Of a DNA stretch of 64,000 nucleotides, positions 17,163 to 25,053 are shown piece by piece. The translations under genes were made by a program, and so were the position numbers. The DNA is from Alkanindiges illinoisensis (GTDB lineage Bacteria > Pseudomonadota > Gammaproteobacteria > Pseudomonadales > Moraxellaceae): assembly GCF_004377485.1 (NCBI RefSeq), contig NZ_SNTY01000006.1, positions 32,244 through 96,243 of the forward strand, written 5' to 3'. Every line of letters starts with the position of its first letter. Positions within the stretch are counted from its first letter, which is position 1. The notes under the pieces were generated by a model. That model saw only the letters and a list, made by a program, of their open reading frames with translations, was not told where the DNA came from and made no database searches.

Positions 17163-17621
17163 TTAGTCCTCGCGAATCCAGGTCTGGCTACGACCCAAGG
17201 CAGAAATGCCCACATAACCACGCATAGTCAGACGACGGCCATCGGCACTCAGCTTGGCCTTACCTTTGTAAATATTACCTGACAACGGATCAAGCACTTT
17301 GGCATTGATAAAGTTGTTTTCATTTTTTGGATCCTGCTGCAGGCCATTTAATACCGTCAGGCCAACCATTGGCTTGTTGGTATAAGGCGCGGGGCAGTTC
17401 TGGCAGGTTTCCTTGGGCGTATAGCCGGGACGGGGAATAATCTTAACAATGGTGCCATGATAAGCGCCCGTACTGTCTTTTTTAATTTCAACCAGTGCCT
17501 TGGAAAAGCCGGTTTTGTCATCAATAGTACGCCATGTGCCGGTTAAATCACCTGCCTGGGCAAAACTAGCACATAAGAAAGTCAAACTTGCTGCACAAGC
17601 GATGGATAACGATTTTAACAT
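17163..17621 (-). CDS. DUF2147 periplasmic protein, copy 3
   Basis: A 152-residue exported protein. The signal peptide ends near ASFAQA. The mature part repeats copy 2 almost segment for segment (LTGTWRTIDDKTGFSKALVEIKK, IIPRPGYTPKETCQNCPAPYTNKP, LTMRGYVGISALGRSQTWIRED). No function is known for the family; some members are near stress or metal genes. A GGAG site (AAGGAGAACC) precedes the ATG. It has its own terminator before copy 2. Confidence 0.9.
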   Translation of the reverse strand: MLKSLSIACAASLTFLCASFAQAGDLTGTWRTIDDKTGFSKALVEIKKDSTGAYHGTIVKIIPRPGYTPKETCQNCPAPYTNKPMVGLTVLNGLQQDPKNENNFINAKVLDPLSGNIYKGKAKLSADGRRLTMRGYVGISALGRSQTWIRED

Positions 17622-17883
17622 CTAGGTTCTCCTTAACCTTCAACGATCGCATGATCTGTTACTTTTAAGCAGCGCATGGATGCGCGGACAGATAAGATCA
17701 CCGGCAATTGAAGTTAATTAAATTAACAACACTTAACATTGATATATCTGTAGACAATTTAATCGAATACAAGGTTCCCTACAACTATTTTATGTGAACG
17801 GTTCGATCATTTAACCTTAAATTAAGGAACTATATCTACATTTTAATTGATGAAAACGACGAAATACATCCGTACATATTGGT

Positions 17884-18552
17884 TTAAAACAAATTCAGGA
17901 ACAGCAGCGGCAGCCAGATGGCGGTTAAAATTCCATTCACGGCCATGCCAAAAGCGGCATAACGTCCGGCCACTGGCCCGCGTTGCCAGGCTTGCACGGT
18001 GCCAATGGCATGGGCAGCTAGTCCCAAGGCCAGTCCAGCAGCGCGCTCATCATTCAGGTGACGCAATATCAGTGGTGACAGGGCAGCACCCACCAGACCG
18101 GATAAAATCACAATCAGGCTTGCCATAGCCAGTGGCGCATGGATTAATGTTGCAATATTCAAGGCAATCGGGGTAGTCACTGCACGGGTAGCAAAGGCCA
18201 GCACAGTAGGCGAGGACAAATGCACGGCATAAGCCAGCCCCATGGGAATGGCTACACTGGTGAGGGTGGCAAACACAAATAGCCCAACCAGTGCCTTGAG
18301 CGGCACATCATCCAGCCGGATTGCTGCCAGTGGAATGGCCAGTGCCACCGTGACATAGCCCAGCAAATGCCGGAATAGCTGATCCACCTGTTGCATGTAA
18401 TGGTCATACGGCCAGCGCACCAGCCATAACAGGGCCAGTACAATAAACATGGCAATCACAATCACAGGCAGGCGTGGGAAATACTGACCCAAAAAACGGG
18501 CTAATATATGTGCAACCAGCGTGAGGGCAAAGCCAGCAATGACCAATAGCAT
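17884..18552 (-). CDS. lrgB: LrgB/CidB family membrane protein
   Basis: A 222-residue, very hydrophobic protein with six or more membrane segments. The family signature is present: TRAVTTPIALNIATLI, SGLVGAALSPLILRHL and GLALGLAAHAIGTVQAW. LrgB partners the holin-like LrgA/CidA in control of murein hydrolase export, pyruvate uptake or programmed lysis, depending on species. GAGGA precedes the start. It lies downstream of the LrgA-like gene, but the pair is split by 310 bp of hairpin repeats, which is unusual for this operon. Confidence 0.88.
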   Translation of the reverse strand: MLLVIAGFALTLVAHILARFLGQYFPRLPVIVIAMFIVLALLWLVRWPYDHYMQQVDQLFRHLLGYVTVALAIPLAAIRLDDVPLKALVGLFVFATLTSVAIPMGLAYAVHLSSPTVLAFATRAVTTPIALNIATLIHAPLAMASLIVILSGLVGAALSPLILRHLNDERAAGLALGLAAHAIGTVQAWQRGPVAGRYAAFGMAVNGILTAIWLPLLFLNLF

Positions 18553-18705
18553 CGTGATAATTTCCTCTTTAACTGGCTAAGCCTGTGAAGTGTTTATTTA
18601 ACGGTGATAAGCGCTGGGCCAAAAACATGTTAATTAATCAGCGTCTTCATATCTGGTCACTATTTACTCAACGCTGAATTAATCTTTACCTAATTAGCTA
18701 TATGA

Positions 18706-18784
18706 GACACCAGTGTCGCAAGGTCTTGCGCTCAGGCAGATGAGGCATATATGCCGCAAGGCGAAGCGGCACTGCTAACCTGAG
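18706..18784. repeat. structured hairpin repeat, copy A (two fused units)
   Basis: Read on the plus strand: a palindrome GACACCAGTGTC, a hairpin CGCAAGGTCTTGCG, then CTCAG-GCAG opening an outer stem that closes with CTGC-TAAC-CTGAG at 772-784. Inside that stem sits a second unit with GGCATATATGCC and GCCGC...GCGGC. The same order of elements recurs in copy B with paired base changes. The region fills the 310-bp lrgA-lrgB gap (18553-18862), which otherwise holds no gene. Confidence 0.75.
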
Positions 18785-18858
18785 TTACTTAAGCAGAAGC
18801 TTGCCTCTTGCGCCTGGATGAAGCAATGCGTGCTGATACTTGCTACTCAGGCACATGA

Positions 18859-18914
18859 GACATTAATGTCGCAAGGTCTTGCGCTCAGGCAGAGCGGTGC
18901 TCTGCTTACCTGAG
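18859..18914. repeat. structured hairpin repeat, copy B, overlapping the 3' end of lrgA
   Basis: Three adjacent hairpins: GACATTAATGTC (859-870), CGCAAGGTCTTGCG (870-883), and CTCAG-GCAGAGC-GGT-GCTCTGC-TTAC-CTGAG (884-914). It shares 26 consecutive bases with copy A. The last 16 codons and the stop of the LrgA-like gene are read from this repeat on the minus strand. Confidence 0.75.
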
Positions 18915-19282
18915 CTCATCCAGCGTTTGGCCATTTGTGCATAAAGCCATAGGGGCAGCAGGGTGCTAAATACCAGAATAAATAGAAACCACGGCAGCTC
19001 TTTGCCCAGATGCGCCAGCATGATGATGGCACCTGCTGAAATAGGCAAAAAGGCAAAGGCACTTTCTTTCATAATATGCGTGTTGGCATCCAGCATACGA
19101 ATGGGCAAGGGTTTAATCTTGCGCCACAGCACCAGAATTGCCAGCAATAACAGCAAACCCACTAAATTGCCAAGCTCAGGATGCGCAAACAGACCCATTA
19201 ACCAGACACAGCTTTCCCGCACCAGCACAATCAGGCTTAAAGTGGCAAGCAATGCTGGCCAGTCATATTTATTCCATAGCAT
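18863..19282 (-). CDS. lrgA: LrgA/CidA-type holin-like protein with repeat-derived C-terminus
   Basis: A 139-residue protein with four hydrophobic segments. The core FAHPELGNLVGLLLLLAILVLW and the later AFLPISAGAIIMLAHLG match the LrgA/CidA fold. I chose the ATG at 19282, which has AGGCGA eight bases upstream; the open frame extends to 19396 but that part lacks a start signal and looks unrelated. The last residues (SGKQSTALPERKTLRH) are encoded by hairpin repeat B, so the native C-terminus has probably been replaced. LrgB lies downstream. Expected location is the inner membrane. Confidence 0.75.
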   Translation of the reverse strand: MLWNKYDWPALLATLSLIVLVRESCVWLMGLFAHPELGNLVGLLLLLAILVLWRKIKPLPIRMLDANTHIMKESAFAFLPISAGAIIMLAHLGKELPWFLFILVFSTLLPLWLYAQMAKRWMSSGKQSTALPERKTLRH

Positions 19283-19418
19283 GATATCGCCTAAAGTAAA
19301 CGGTAAAACTGGAGTGACCCAATTAATCCCAGCGGTAGCATAGCGCTCCAACACAATCAGTGCTATTCCACCATTTGCTAATAAACCACATGCCAATAAA
19401 CAGTTTAGCTAAATACTA

Positions 19419-19507
19419 GACTTCTTTCATAAGTTGTACCAACTCGCCTTCGACAGGCTCAGGCAGCGTTGGTTGAGCTTGTCGAAACCAGACTTATGCA
19501 AGAGATC
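19419..19507 (+). repeat. 89-bp MITE-like repeat, copy 2
   Basis: Starts GACTTCTTTCATAAGT and ends CTTATGCAAGAGATC, flanked by TA on both sides. It is identical to copy 1 in inverted orientation. It lies between lrgA and hflX, so copies 1 and 2 bracket two DUF2147 genes and the lrgAB pair. Confidence 0.85.
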
Positions 19508-19574
19508 TACTATACCTAAGCGTATCAACATATTGATTAAGATTAGAGCTGGGGTTAATGTCCGGGAGCACAGT

Positions 19575-21056
19575 TTAAGAGGATGAACACGGCTTTTCCA
19601 GCGGATGCGCTAAGGCATCATCGGATTGACCTGCTTGCTCCTGCGTTATTAATGAATGGTTTTCATCATCAAATTCAAACGCAAGTTCTGGGTCATCACT
19701 GGGCTCAAATTGCGCTTGCTCAGCCGAAGTTTGCTCAAAATGTTCCAGTGGTCGCTCAAGCAAAGCAGCTTGATGTGGTGGCAATACCTCGCGCGGCAAA
19801 AGCTGTGCCTTGCCAATCAACTGCTGGAGCTGATCCTGTGCCAGATGAACCTGAAGCACGCTATAGCCATTGTCCAGCGTTTGCTCGTTTCGCACCACAT
19901 TGAGCTGATAAAGCTGGTTGCGCAACTTGCCCGCACTGGCCGGCAGGGTGAGTTCAAAGTCATGCAGCTGACCCATCAGGCAGGTTTGTACTGCCTGTTT
20001 TAGCAGGTTGATCCCGGCGCCAGTATAAGCCGACACATACACCCGGTCTGGCTGGTTAGGTGCGGCTTCAACCAAACGGGGTTCATCGCCACTGGCATCA
20101 ATTTTGTTATAGACCCGTAGCACCGGCACATTGTTGCCAATTTCCTTGAGCACGGCTTCAACCGCTTCAATTTGCTCGTGCATTTCCGAGCTGTTGGCAT
20201 CAATCACATGCAGCAATAACGAGGCTTCCAGCGTTTCTTCCAGCGTGGCGCGAAAGGAATCAACCAGTGAGTGCGGCAGATTACGCACAAAGCCCACGGT
20301 ATCAGCCAGCACGACGGTGCCAAGGCCATCCCATTCCAGACGGCGCAAGGTGGGGTCAAGCGTGGCAAACAACTGGTTAGCCGCATAGACATCGCTGTTG
20401 GCCAGCTTGTTAAATAGCGTGGACTTGCCAGCATTGGTATAGCCCACCAGTGAAATGGTTGGCACATCAGCTTTCTGGCGTGCAGCACGACCCTGACTAC
20501 GGGTTTGCCGTACTTTTTCCAGTCGTTCCTTGAGCTGGGTGACCCGGATTCTCAGCAGGCGGCGGTCGGTTTCCAGCTGGGTTTCACCGGGGCCACGCAA
20601 GCCAATCCCGCCTTTTTGCCGCTCAAGGTGCGTCCAACCGCGTACCAGACGACTGGACAAATGTTCCAGCTGGGCCAGTTCTACCTGTAACTTGCCCTCA
20701 TGGGTACGTGCGCGCTGGGCAAAAATATCCAGAATCAGGCCAGTGCGGTCAATGACCCGGCACTGCATGACCCGCTCAAGGTTACGTTCCTGTGCTGGTG
20801 TCAGGGTGTGGTCAAAAATGACCAGATCAATCTCATCACTCTGAACGCGAGCGGCAATTTCCTCAGCCTTGCCACTGCCAATAAACAGCTTGGGGTCAGG
20901 GCGCTGGCGGGAACCAGTGATCAAGTCAACAATATCAGCGCCGGCAGACTGGGCCAGCAGCTTGAATTCTTCAACATCCAGTTCTTCAAGCTGATACACG
21001 CTCATGTGAACCAGCAATGCCCGTTCACCGCCCTGATGCCGCTCAAAATATTCCAC
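19575..21056 (-). CDS. hflX: ribosome-associated GTPase HflX
   Basis: HflX is a GTPase that binds and splits stalled or hibernating 70S ribosomes. The roughly 493-residue protein shows the N-terminal HflX domain (LFIGSGKAEEIA, ViDRTGLILDIFAQRA), the linker signature GIGLRGPGETQLETDRR, then the G domain with GYTNAGKSTLFN, DTVGFVRNLPHSLV and YNKID. The C-terminus has an extra acidic, low-complexity tail of about 60 residues (EPSDDPELAFEFDDE) not needed for the core fold. The start is probably the GTG at 21056; an in-frame TTG at 21077 is possible. hfq is not adjacent. Confidence 0.95.
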   Translation of the reverse strand: MEYFERHQGGERALLVHMSVYQLEELDVEEFKLLAQSAGADIVDLITGSRQRPDPKLFIGSGKAEEIAARVQSDEIDLVIFDHTLTPAQERNLERVMQCRVIDRTGLILDIFAQRARTHEGKLQVELAQLEHLSSRLVRGWTHLERQKGGIGLRGPGETQLETDRRLLRIRVTQLKERLEKVRQTRSQGRAARQKADVPTISLVGYTNAGKSTLFNKLANSDVYAANQLFATLDPTLRRLEWDGLGTVVLADTVGFVRNLPHSLVDSFRATLEETLEASLLLHVIDANSSEMHEQIEAVEAVLKEIGNNVPVLRVYNKIDASGDEPRLVEAAPNQPDRVYVSAYTGAGINLLKQAVQTCLMGQLHDFELTLPASAGKLRNQLYQLNVVRNEQTLDNGYSVLQVHLAQDQLQQLIGKAQLLPREVLPPHQAALLERPLEHFEQTSAEQAQFEPSDDPELAFEFDDENHSLITQEQAGQSDDALAHPLEKPCSSS

Positions 21057-21187
21057 GTATGAATTGACCTGTAGCAAGAAAATAAGAAGCAGCTATTTTA
21101 AGCAATTTTGTGGTGGTCTGCTGCATTATTTGTGTGATCTTGGCAAGCGCAGGTCATGCGTTGACGCTGTATTAACAGGCTATTAAT

Positions 21188-21349
21188 TTAAAAACTGTTA
21201 AAACCATTCATCAGTAATACTGTACTGCCAGATAGCAAAATCAGTGTGCCGATAAAATAGCGAAACCAGCAGCGAAACAGGCGTGACATGGTGGGTGCTC
21301 CGGGTTTTACAAGGGGCGGCAAAACAGCAGTTTTAGGGTTCATATACAT
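21188..21349 (-). CDS. small membrane protein downstream of sodA
   Basis: A 53-residue peptide with a Pro-rich N-terminus (PKTAVLPPLVKPGAPT) and a single hydrophobic helix (YFIGTLILLSGSTVLLM). The start ATG has AGGA seven bases upstream and lies 19 bases after the sodA stop, so co-transcription is likely. A longer reading that begins inside sodA is open but has no ribosome site. I do not recognise a family. Confidence 0.5.
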   Translation of the reverse strand: MYMNPKTAVLPPLVKPGAPTMSRLFRCWFRYFIGTLILLSGSTVLLMNGFNSF

Positions 21350-21368
21350 ATCGGTGTCCTGTGCAGGG

Positions 21369-21983
21369 TTAAGCATCAAGTGCCGTTTGATAGCGCTGGG
21401 AAACTTCTTCCCAGTTGATAACATTATAAAAAGCACCAATATAGTCAGGTCGGCGGTTTTGATAGTTCAGGTAATAAGCGTGCTCCCATACATCTAGCCC
21501 TAAGATGGGCGTATTGCCGTGCATTAGTGGGGAATCCTGATTGCCAGTATTTTCTACAATTAATTGTTTATCAGGCGTAACACTCAGCCATGCCCAGCCG
21601 CTGCCAAACCGACTTAACGCTGCCTTGGTAAATGCCGCTTTAAAAGCATTAAAACCATCCAGATTAGCTTCAATAGCCTGTGCCAATATGCCTATAGGTT
21701 GTTCTGCTGCATCAGGCTGCATGACAGTCCAGAACAGCGAATGATTGGCATGGCCGCCACCGTTGTTAATAACCGTGTTGCGGAGTTCGGCAGGAATTTC
21801 ATCAATACGCGATACCAGTTCTTCAACCGTCAGCTTTTCCCATGCTGTGCCTGCAATGGCGGCATTTAGGTTATTAATATAAGTCTGATGATGCCTAGTG
21901 TGATGGATTTCCATGGTTTTGGCATCAATGTGCGGTTCTAATGCATCGTAGGCATAAGCCAAGGTAGGAAGGTGATAGGCCAT
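21369..21983 (-). CDS. sodA: superoxide dismutase, manganese type
   Basis: The 204-residue enzyme converts superoxide to peroxide and oxygen in the cytoplasm. Metal ligands are visible: His27 (EIHHTRHH), His81 ([10 protein letters not shown]), and Asp and His in DVWEHAYYL. Gly77 together with Gln in the segment [12 protein letters not shown] is the pattern of manganese enzymes; iron enzymes carry the glutamine in the earlier helix instead. A perfect Fur-type operator lies 64 bases upstream, in line with repression of sodA by Fur when iron is plentiful. Confidence 0.93.
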   Translation of the reverse strand: MAYHLPTLAYAYDALEPHIDAKTMEIHHTRHHQTYINNLNAAIAGTAWEKLTVEELVSRIDEIPAELRNTVINNGGGHANHSLFWTVMQPDAAEQPIGILAQAIEANLDGFNAFKAAFTKAALSRFGSGWAWLSVTPDKQLIVENTGNQDSPLMHGNTPILGLDVWEHAYYLNYQNRRPDYIGAFYNVINWEEVSQRYQTALDA

Positions 21984-22046
21984 AATCAGTTCTCATGCAG
22001 TGCTGGTTTATCCGAAAGAATAAATAATTAGCTGCATTAATACAAA

Positions 22047-22061
22047 TGATAATTATTATCA
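22047..22061. promoter_or_regulatory. Fur-type operator of sodA
   Basis: TGATAATTATTATCA is a perfect 7-1-7 inverted repeat and fits the established Fur motif TGATAATnATTATCA at all fixed positions. It lies 64 bases before the sodA ATG, in the divergent gap with the acyltransferase gene. Confidence 0.85.
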
Positions 22062-22228
22062 AATAAGTTAAAGTCAATTGCTTATGTATCCAATCCACTG
22101 CTAGCAAGTTGATTTCTAAATCACCGGGCATAGTCATTCATTTTTTTAGCCAGAAAATATGGCACTATACGGTGGTCATTTTAGTTAAATGCTAAGCAGG
22201 CGGGTCACCGCTTTTAGCGATAAGTCAG

Positions 22229-23068
22229 GTGAAAACGTTGAATTTATTTCCGTCCCAGATTCCTTTTGTTTCATTAAAGCAATTTAAGCAGTTAAAGGTT
22301 AAGGGCCAATTGACGCTTAGGCAGTTAAAACATATGACTGCCTTGCTTAAAGTGATTAATGAAGGTTTTGGACTGGCGTTTCGGGAAGGTGCCTTCAGCC
22401 AGCCCAACCAGCCAAAACATACGCGAATGGTGCGCTATTTTTGCCGTCGCCTGTGCGAGGCGCTGGATATTGACGTGACGGTTCATGCACCGATGCCTGT
22501 TGAGCATGCATTGTGGGTTAGCAATCATGTGTCGTGGCTGGATGTGGCAGTGATTGGCTCGCAAACCCGGATTTTCTTTCTGGCCAAGGCAGAAATCCAG
22601 AACTGGCCCGTATTTGGCAGGCTGGCACAGGCAGGTGGAACGCTATTTATCAAGCGTGGTTCTGGTGATTCTGTGGTGGTTAAGGAACAGATTTCCGGAT
22701 TTTTAAATCAGAAAATCCCCGTACTGTTTTTTCCAGAAGCCACCACCACCGATGGCCGTGCGGTAAAACGCCTGCATGGCAAGTTACTGGCCTCGGCCAT
22801 AGCAACCCGGACATCCATTCAGCCCTTGGTGCTGTGCTATGTGAATGAGCAGGGGCAACTGGATCAGGTTGTGCCATTTGTCGATGATAATGGTTTTGCG
22901 CCGCACTTGTTTCAGGTCTTAGGCCTTAAAAAAATACGGGCACATCTGATGCCATTGCCTGCAATTTCACCAGAAGGCCACGATGTGGAATCCTTAACGG
23001 CTGAATTGCATCGCCAGATGAGTGAAGGGCTGCTGGCATTGCAGCAGCAAGTGCTTCAGCCAGCATAA
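22229..23068 (+). CDS. 1-acyl-glycerol-3-phosphate acyltransferase family protein (PlsC-like)
   Basis: A 279-residue acyltransferase. The catalytic NHVSWLDVAVIG (HxxxxD type), AKAEIQNWPVFGRLAQAGGTLFIKR and PVLFFPEATTTDGRAVK motifs are in the usual order and spacing for lysophosphatidate acyltransferases. It should acylate a lysophospholipid at the cytoplasmic face of the inner membrane. The start is taken as a GTG at 22229; the ribosome site is weak and a TTG four codons on is possible. It diverges from sodA and is otherwise alone. Confidence 0.85.
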   Translation: MKTLNLFPSQIPFVSLKQFKQLKVKGQLTLRQLKHMTALLKVINEGFGLAFREGAFSQPNQPKHTRMVRYFCRRLCEALDIDVTVHAPMPVEHALWVSNHVSWLDVAVIGSQTRIFFLAKAEIQNWPVFGRLAQAGGTLFIKRGSGDSVVVKEQISGFLNQKIPVLFFPEATTTDGRAVKRLHGKLLASAIATRTSIQPLVLCYVNEQGQLDQVVPFVDDNGFAPHLFQVLGLKKIRAHLMPLPAISPEGHDVESLTAELHRQMSEGLLALQQQVLQPA

Positions 23069-23171
23069 TCAGCATAATTAAGGTGATTTGTAGTAATAGA
23101 AAGCAGCGCTGCTAAAAATATGATTCAAGACAGCGCTTTAATTAAAGCCTAATGCTATGCAAGCTTTAGGC

Positions 23172-24794
23172 TTACATATAACCATCCAGCGGCAGGTAAG
23201 ACAGCATTTTCAAGCCAAACCGCTTGACCGGGCTAATATTGGGTTCTTGTGTATACACCTTGATACCCGTGGGCGTTTTTTCTTCCCAGATAATATTGCC
23301 GCGTTCATTAAGACGTACCCGGTAGGCAATATTCATAATCGCGCTGTCCAGATCTTTGGAAACCTGTGTCGCCAGCGTTGGGCTATCGAGAATAACGCCA
23401 ATTTCGGTATTTAAATTGGCCGAGCGTGGGTCAAAGTTAAATGAACCAATAAAAGCCTGCTGGTTGTCGAATGCCATCATTTTGGCATGCAAACTGGCGT
23501 CGCTGCTATCACCAATACCACTGCTCTGTGGATTTGGCGTGTCATCAGCCAAGGCACTTAAATGATTCTTTTTAGCCTTTCGCTTGCCATTGGGTTTGGA
23601 CTGAGGCAGGAATTCATACAGCTCAATGCCATTTTCCAGCAGTTCCTTACGCCGTTTGGCATAAAACGCATGCACTACACCCACGTCATTGGCAGCATAC
23701 GAGTTGGTGAGCACCCGTACCCGTACACCCTGGCGTTTCAGGTTAATCAGTGATTCAGTGCCCGTATCGGCAGGCACAAAATAGGCTGAAATAATATCCA
23801 GCTGCTTTTGTGGCTTGCCCACCAGATTCTGTAGCTGGAAGGTCAGGTGTTCGCTGCGTTTTGCATCTTTATTAATTTTTTCAGGTGAATCCTGCACCAG
23901 ATGCACAGGCACCCACTGCATTTTTTCGTCACCGGACAGCCAGTTATCAAAATCGGCTTGTTCCCGTGTTAGGTTTAAATAGTTTTGTGCCGTACTGGTT
24001 GCTTTGTAATGTGCTAACTGGAAACGGAGTTGTTTTAAGTCAAGCTGGTGATCTTTGGCCTTAATCATCTGGCTAACCGGATAGGCCATTGGGTAGTTCC
24101 AGTAGTCGTCAAATGACTTGGCAACTTCGGGCACCACTTGACCCACCATCATCACATCAATATCGGAAAACTGAAAACTCTCACCAGCATCATAATACTG
24201 GTTGCTGATATTGCGTCCGCCGACCAGCGCGACCTGAGTGTCAGCAATAAATGTCTTGTTGTGCATGCGATGGTTATTGCGGCTAAAGTCCAGTAAATAA
24301 TTCAGCATGCGCCATTTGCGGTACACAAACGGGTTAAACAGGCGAACTTCCACATTCGGATGCTGATCAATTGCAAGTAGGCTGGCATCCAGATCGCCGG
24401 TATTATTGTCATCCAGCAGCAGACGTACTTTGACGCCACGATCTGCCGCACGCAGCAGGCCTTCCAGTGCCAGTGCGCCAACCTTATCGTTGTGCCAGAT
24501 GTAATATTGCAGATCCAGACTTTTTTGCGCTTTTTCAATCAGCATTAAACGTGCAGCAATGGCATCAATCGGATCAATCAGCAAGTGATAGCCGGTTAAC
24601 CCCTCATGCGCTGACTTACGGGTTTCAAACAGCTGGCCAAGCTGGGTATTACCAGTATCAGAAATGTAATAACTGGGCTTGACCGGCATCCGTTCCGGCA
24701 GGCTGGAGCAGGCATACAGCAGAAAACCTAAGCAAAAAATGAACGCAAGCTTGAGCCACTGGGAGAGAAAGCCTGAGGTCGTCTGGCGCTCCAT
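23172..24794 (-). CDS. phospholipase D / cardiolipin synthase-like lipoprotein
   Basis: The 540-residue protein starts with a signal and lipobox (FLLYACSS), so it is probably a lipid-anchored envelope protein. Two HKD half-sites are seen: HNKTFIADTQVALVGGRNIS and HAKMMAFDNQQAFIGSFNFD, each with a downstream Gly-Gly/Ser and Asn. This is the layout of ClsC/YmdC-type enzymes that join phosphatidyl groups. A Lys-rich insert (KPNGKRKAKKNHLS) precedes the second half-site. The ATG at 24794 has AGGA eight bases upstream; a TTG seven codons earlier is less likely. Confidence 0.88.
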   Translation of the reverse strand: MERQTTSGFLSQWLKLAFIFCLGFLLYACSSLPERMPVKPSYYISDTGNTQLGQLFETRKSAHEGLTGYHLLIDPIDAIAARLMLIEKAQKSLDLQYYIWHNDKVGALALEGLLRAADRGVKVRLLLDDNNTGDLDASLLAIDQHPNVEVRLFNPFVYRKWRMLNYLLDFSRNNHRMHNKTFIADTQVALVGGRNISNQYYDAGESFQFSDIDVMMVGQVVPEVAKSFDDYWNYPMAYPVSQMIKAKDHQLDLKQLRFQLAHYKATSTAQNYLNLTREQADFDNWLSGDEKMQWVPVHLVQDSPEKINKDAKRSEHLTFQLQNLVGKPQKQLDIISAYFVPADTGTESLINLKRQGVRVRVLTNSYAANDVGVVHAFYAKRRKELLENGIELYEFLPQSKPNGKRKAKKNHLSALADDTPNPQSSGIGDSSDASLHAKMMAFDNQQAFIGSFNFDPRSANLNTEIGVILDSPTLATQVSKDLDSAIMNIAYRVRLNERGNIIWEEKTPTGIKVYTQEPNISPVKRFGLKMLSYLPLDGYM

Positions 24795-25053
24795 GCGGAA
24801 TATCCTATTCTTCAAGAAAATAATGGGTTAGTGAGTAAAAATCAGGGACACACAATCATTAAACTGGTTGCGAAATGCTTACATAGTATAAGCACTGCTT
24901 GACTAAAATAAATGAATAAATGTGTGCTGCTAGAATAGAAATGAACAGGCTGTAATTCAATGGGTTTTGTGTTTACGTAACGCCATTTGGACAGAATTGA
25001 ATTACCACCTGATACTGCCCCATAGCCTGGGGTTTTCAACCAGTGGAGAAATA

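Noticed and set aside
19283..19396. N-terminal extension of the LrgA-like gene
   Set aside because: The added 38 residues lack a start signal and do not fit the family; the ATG at 19282 has a good ribosome site.
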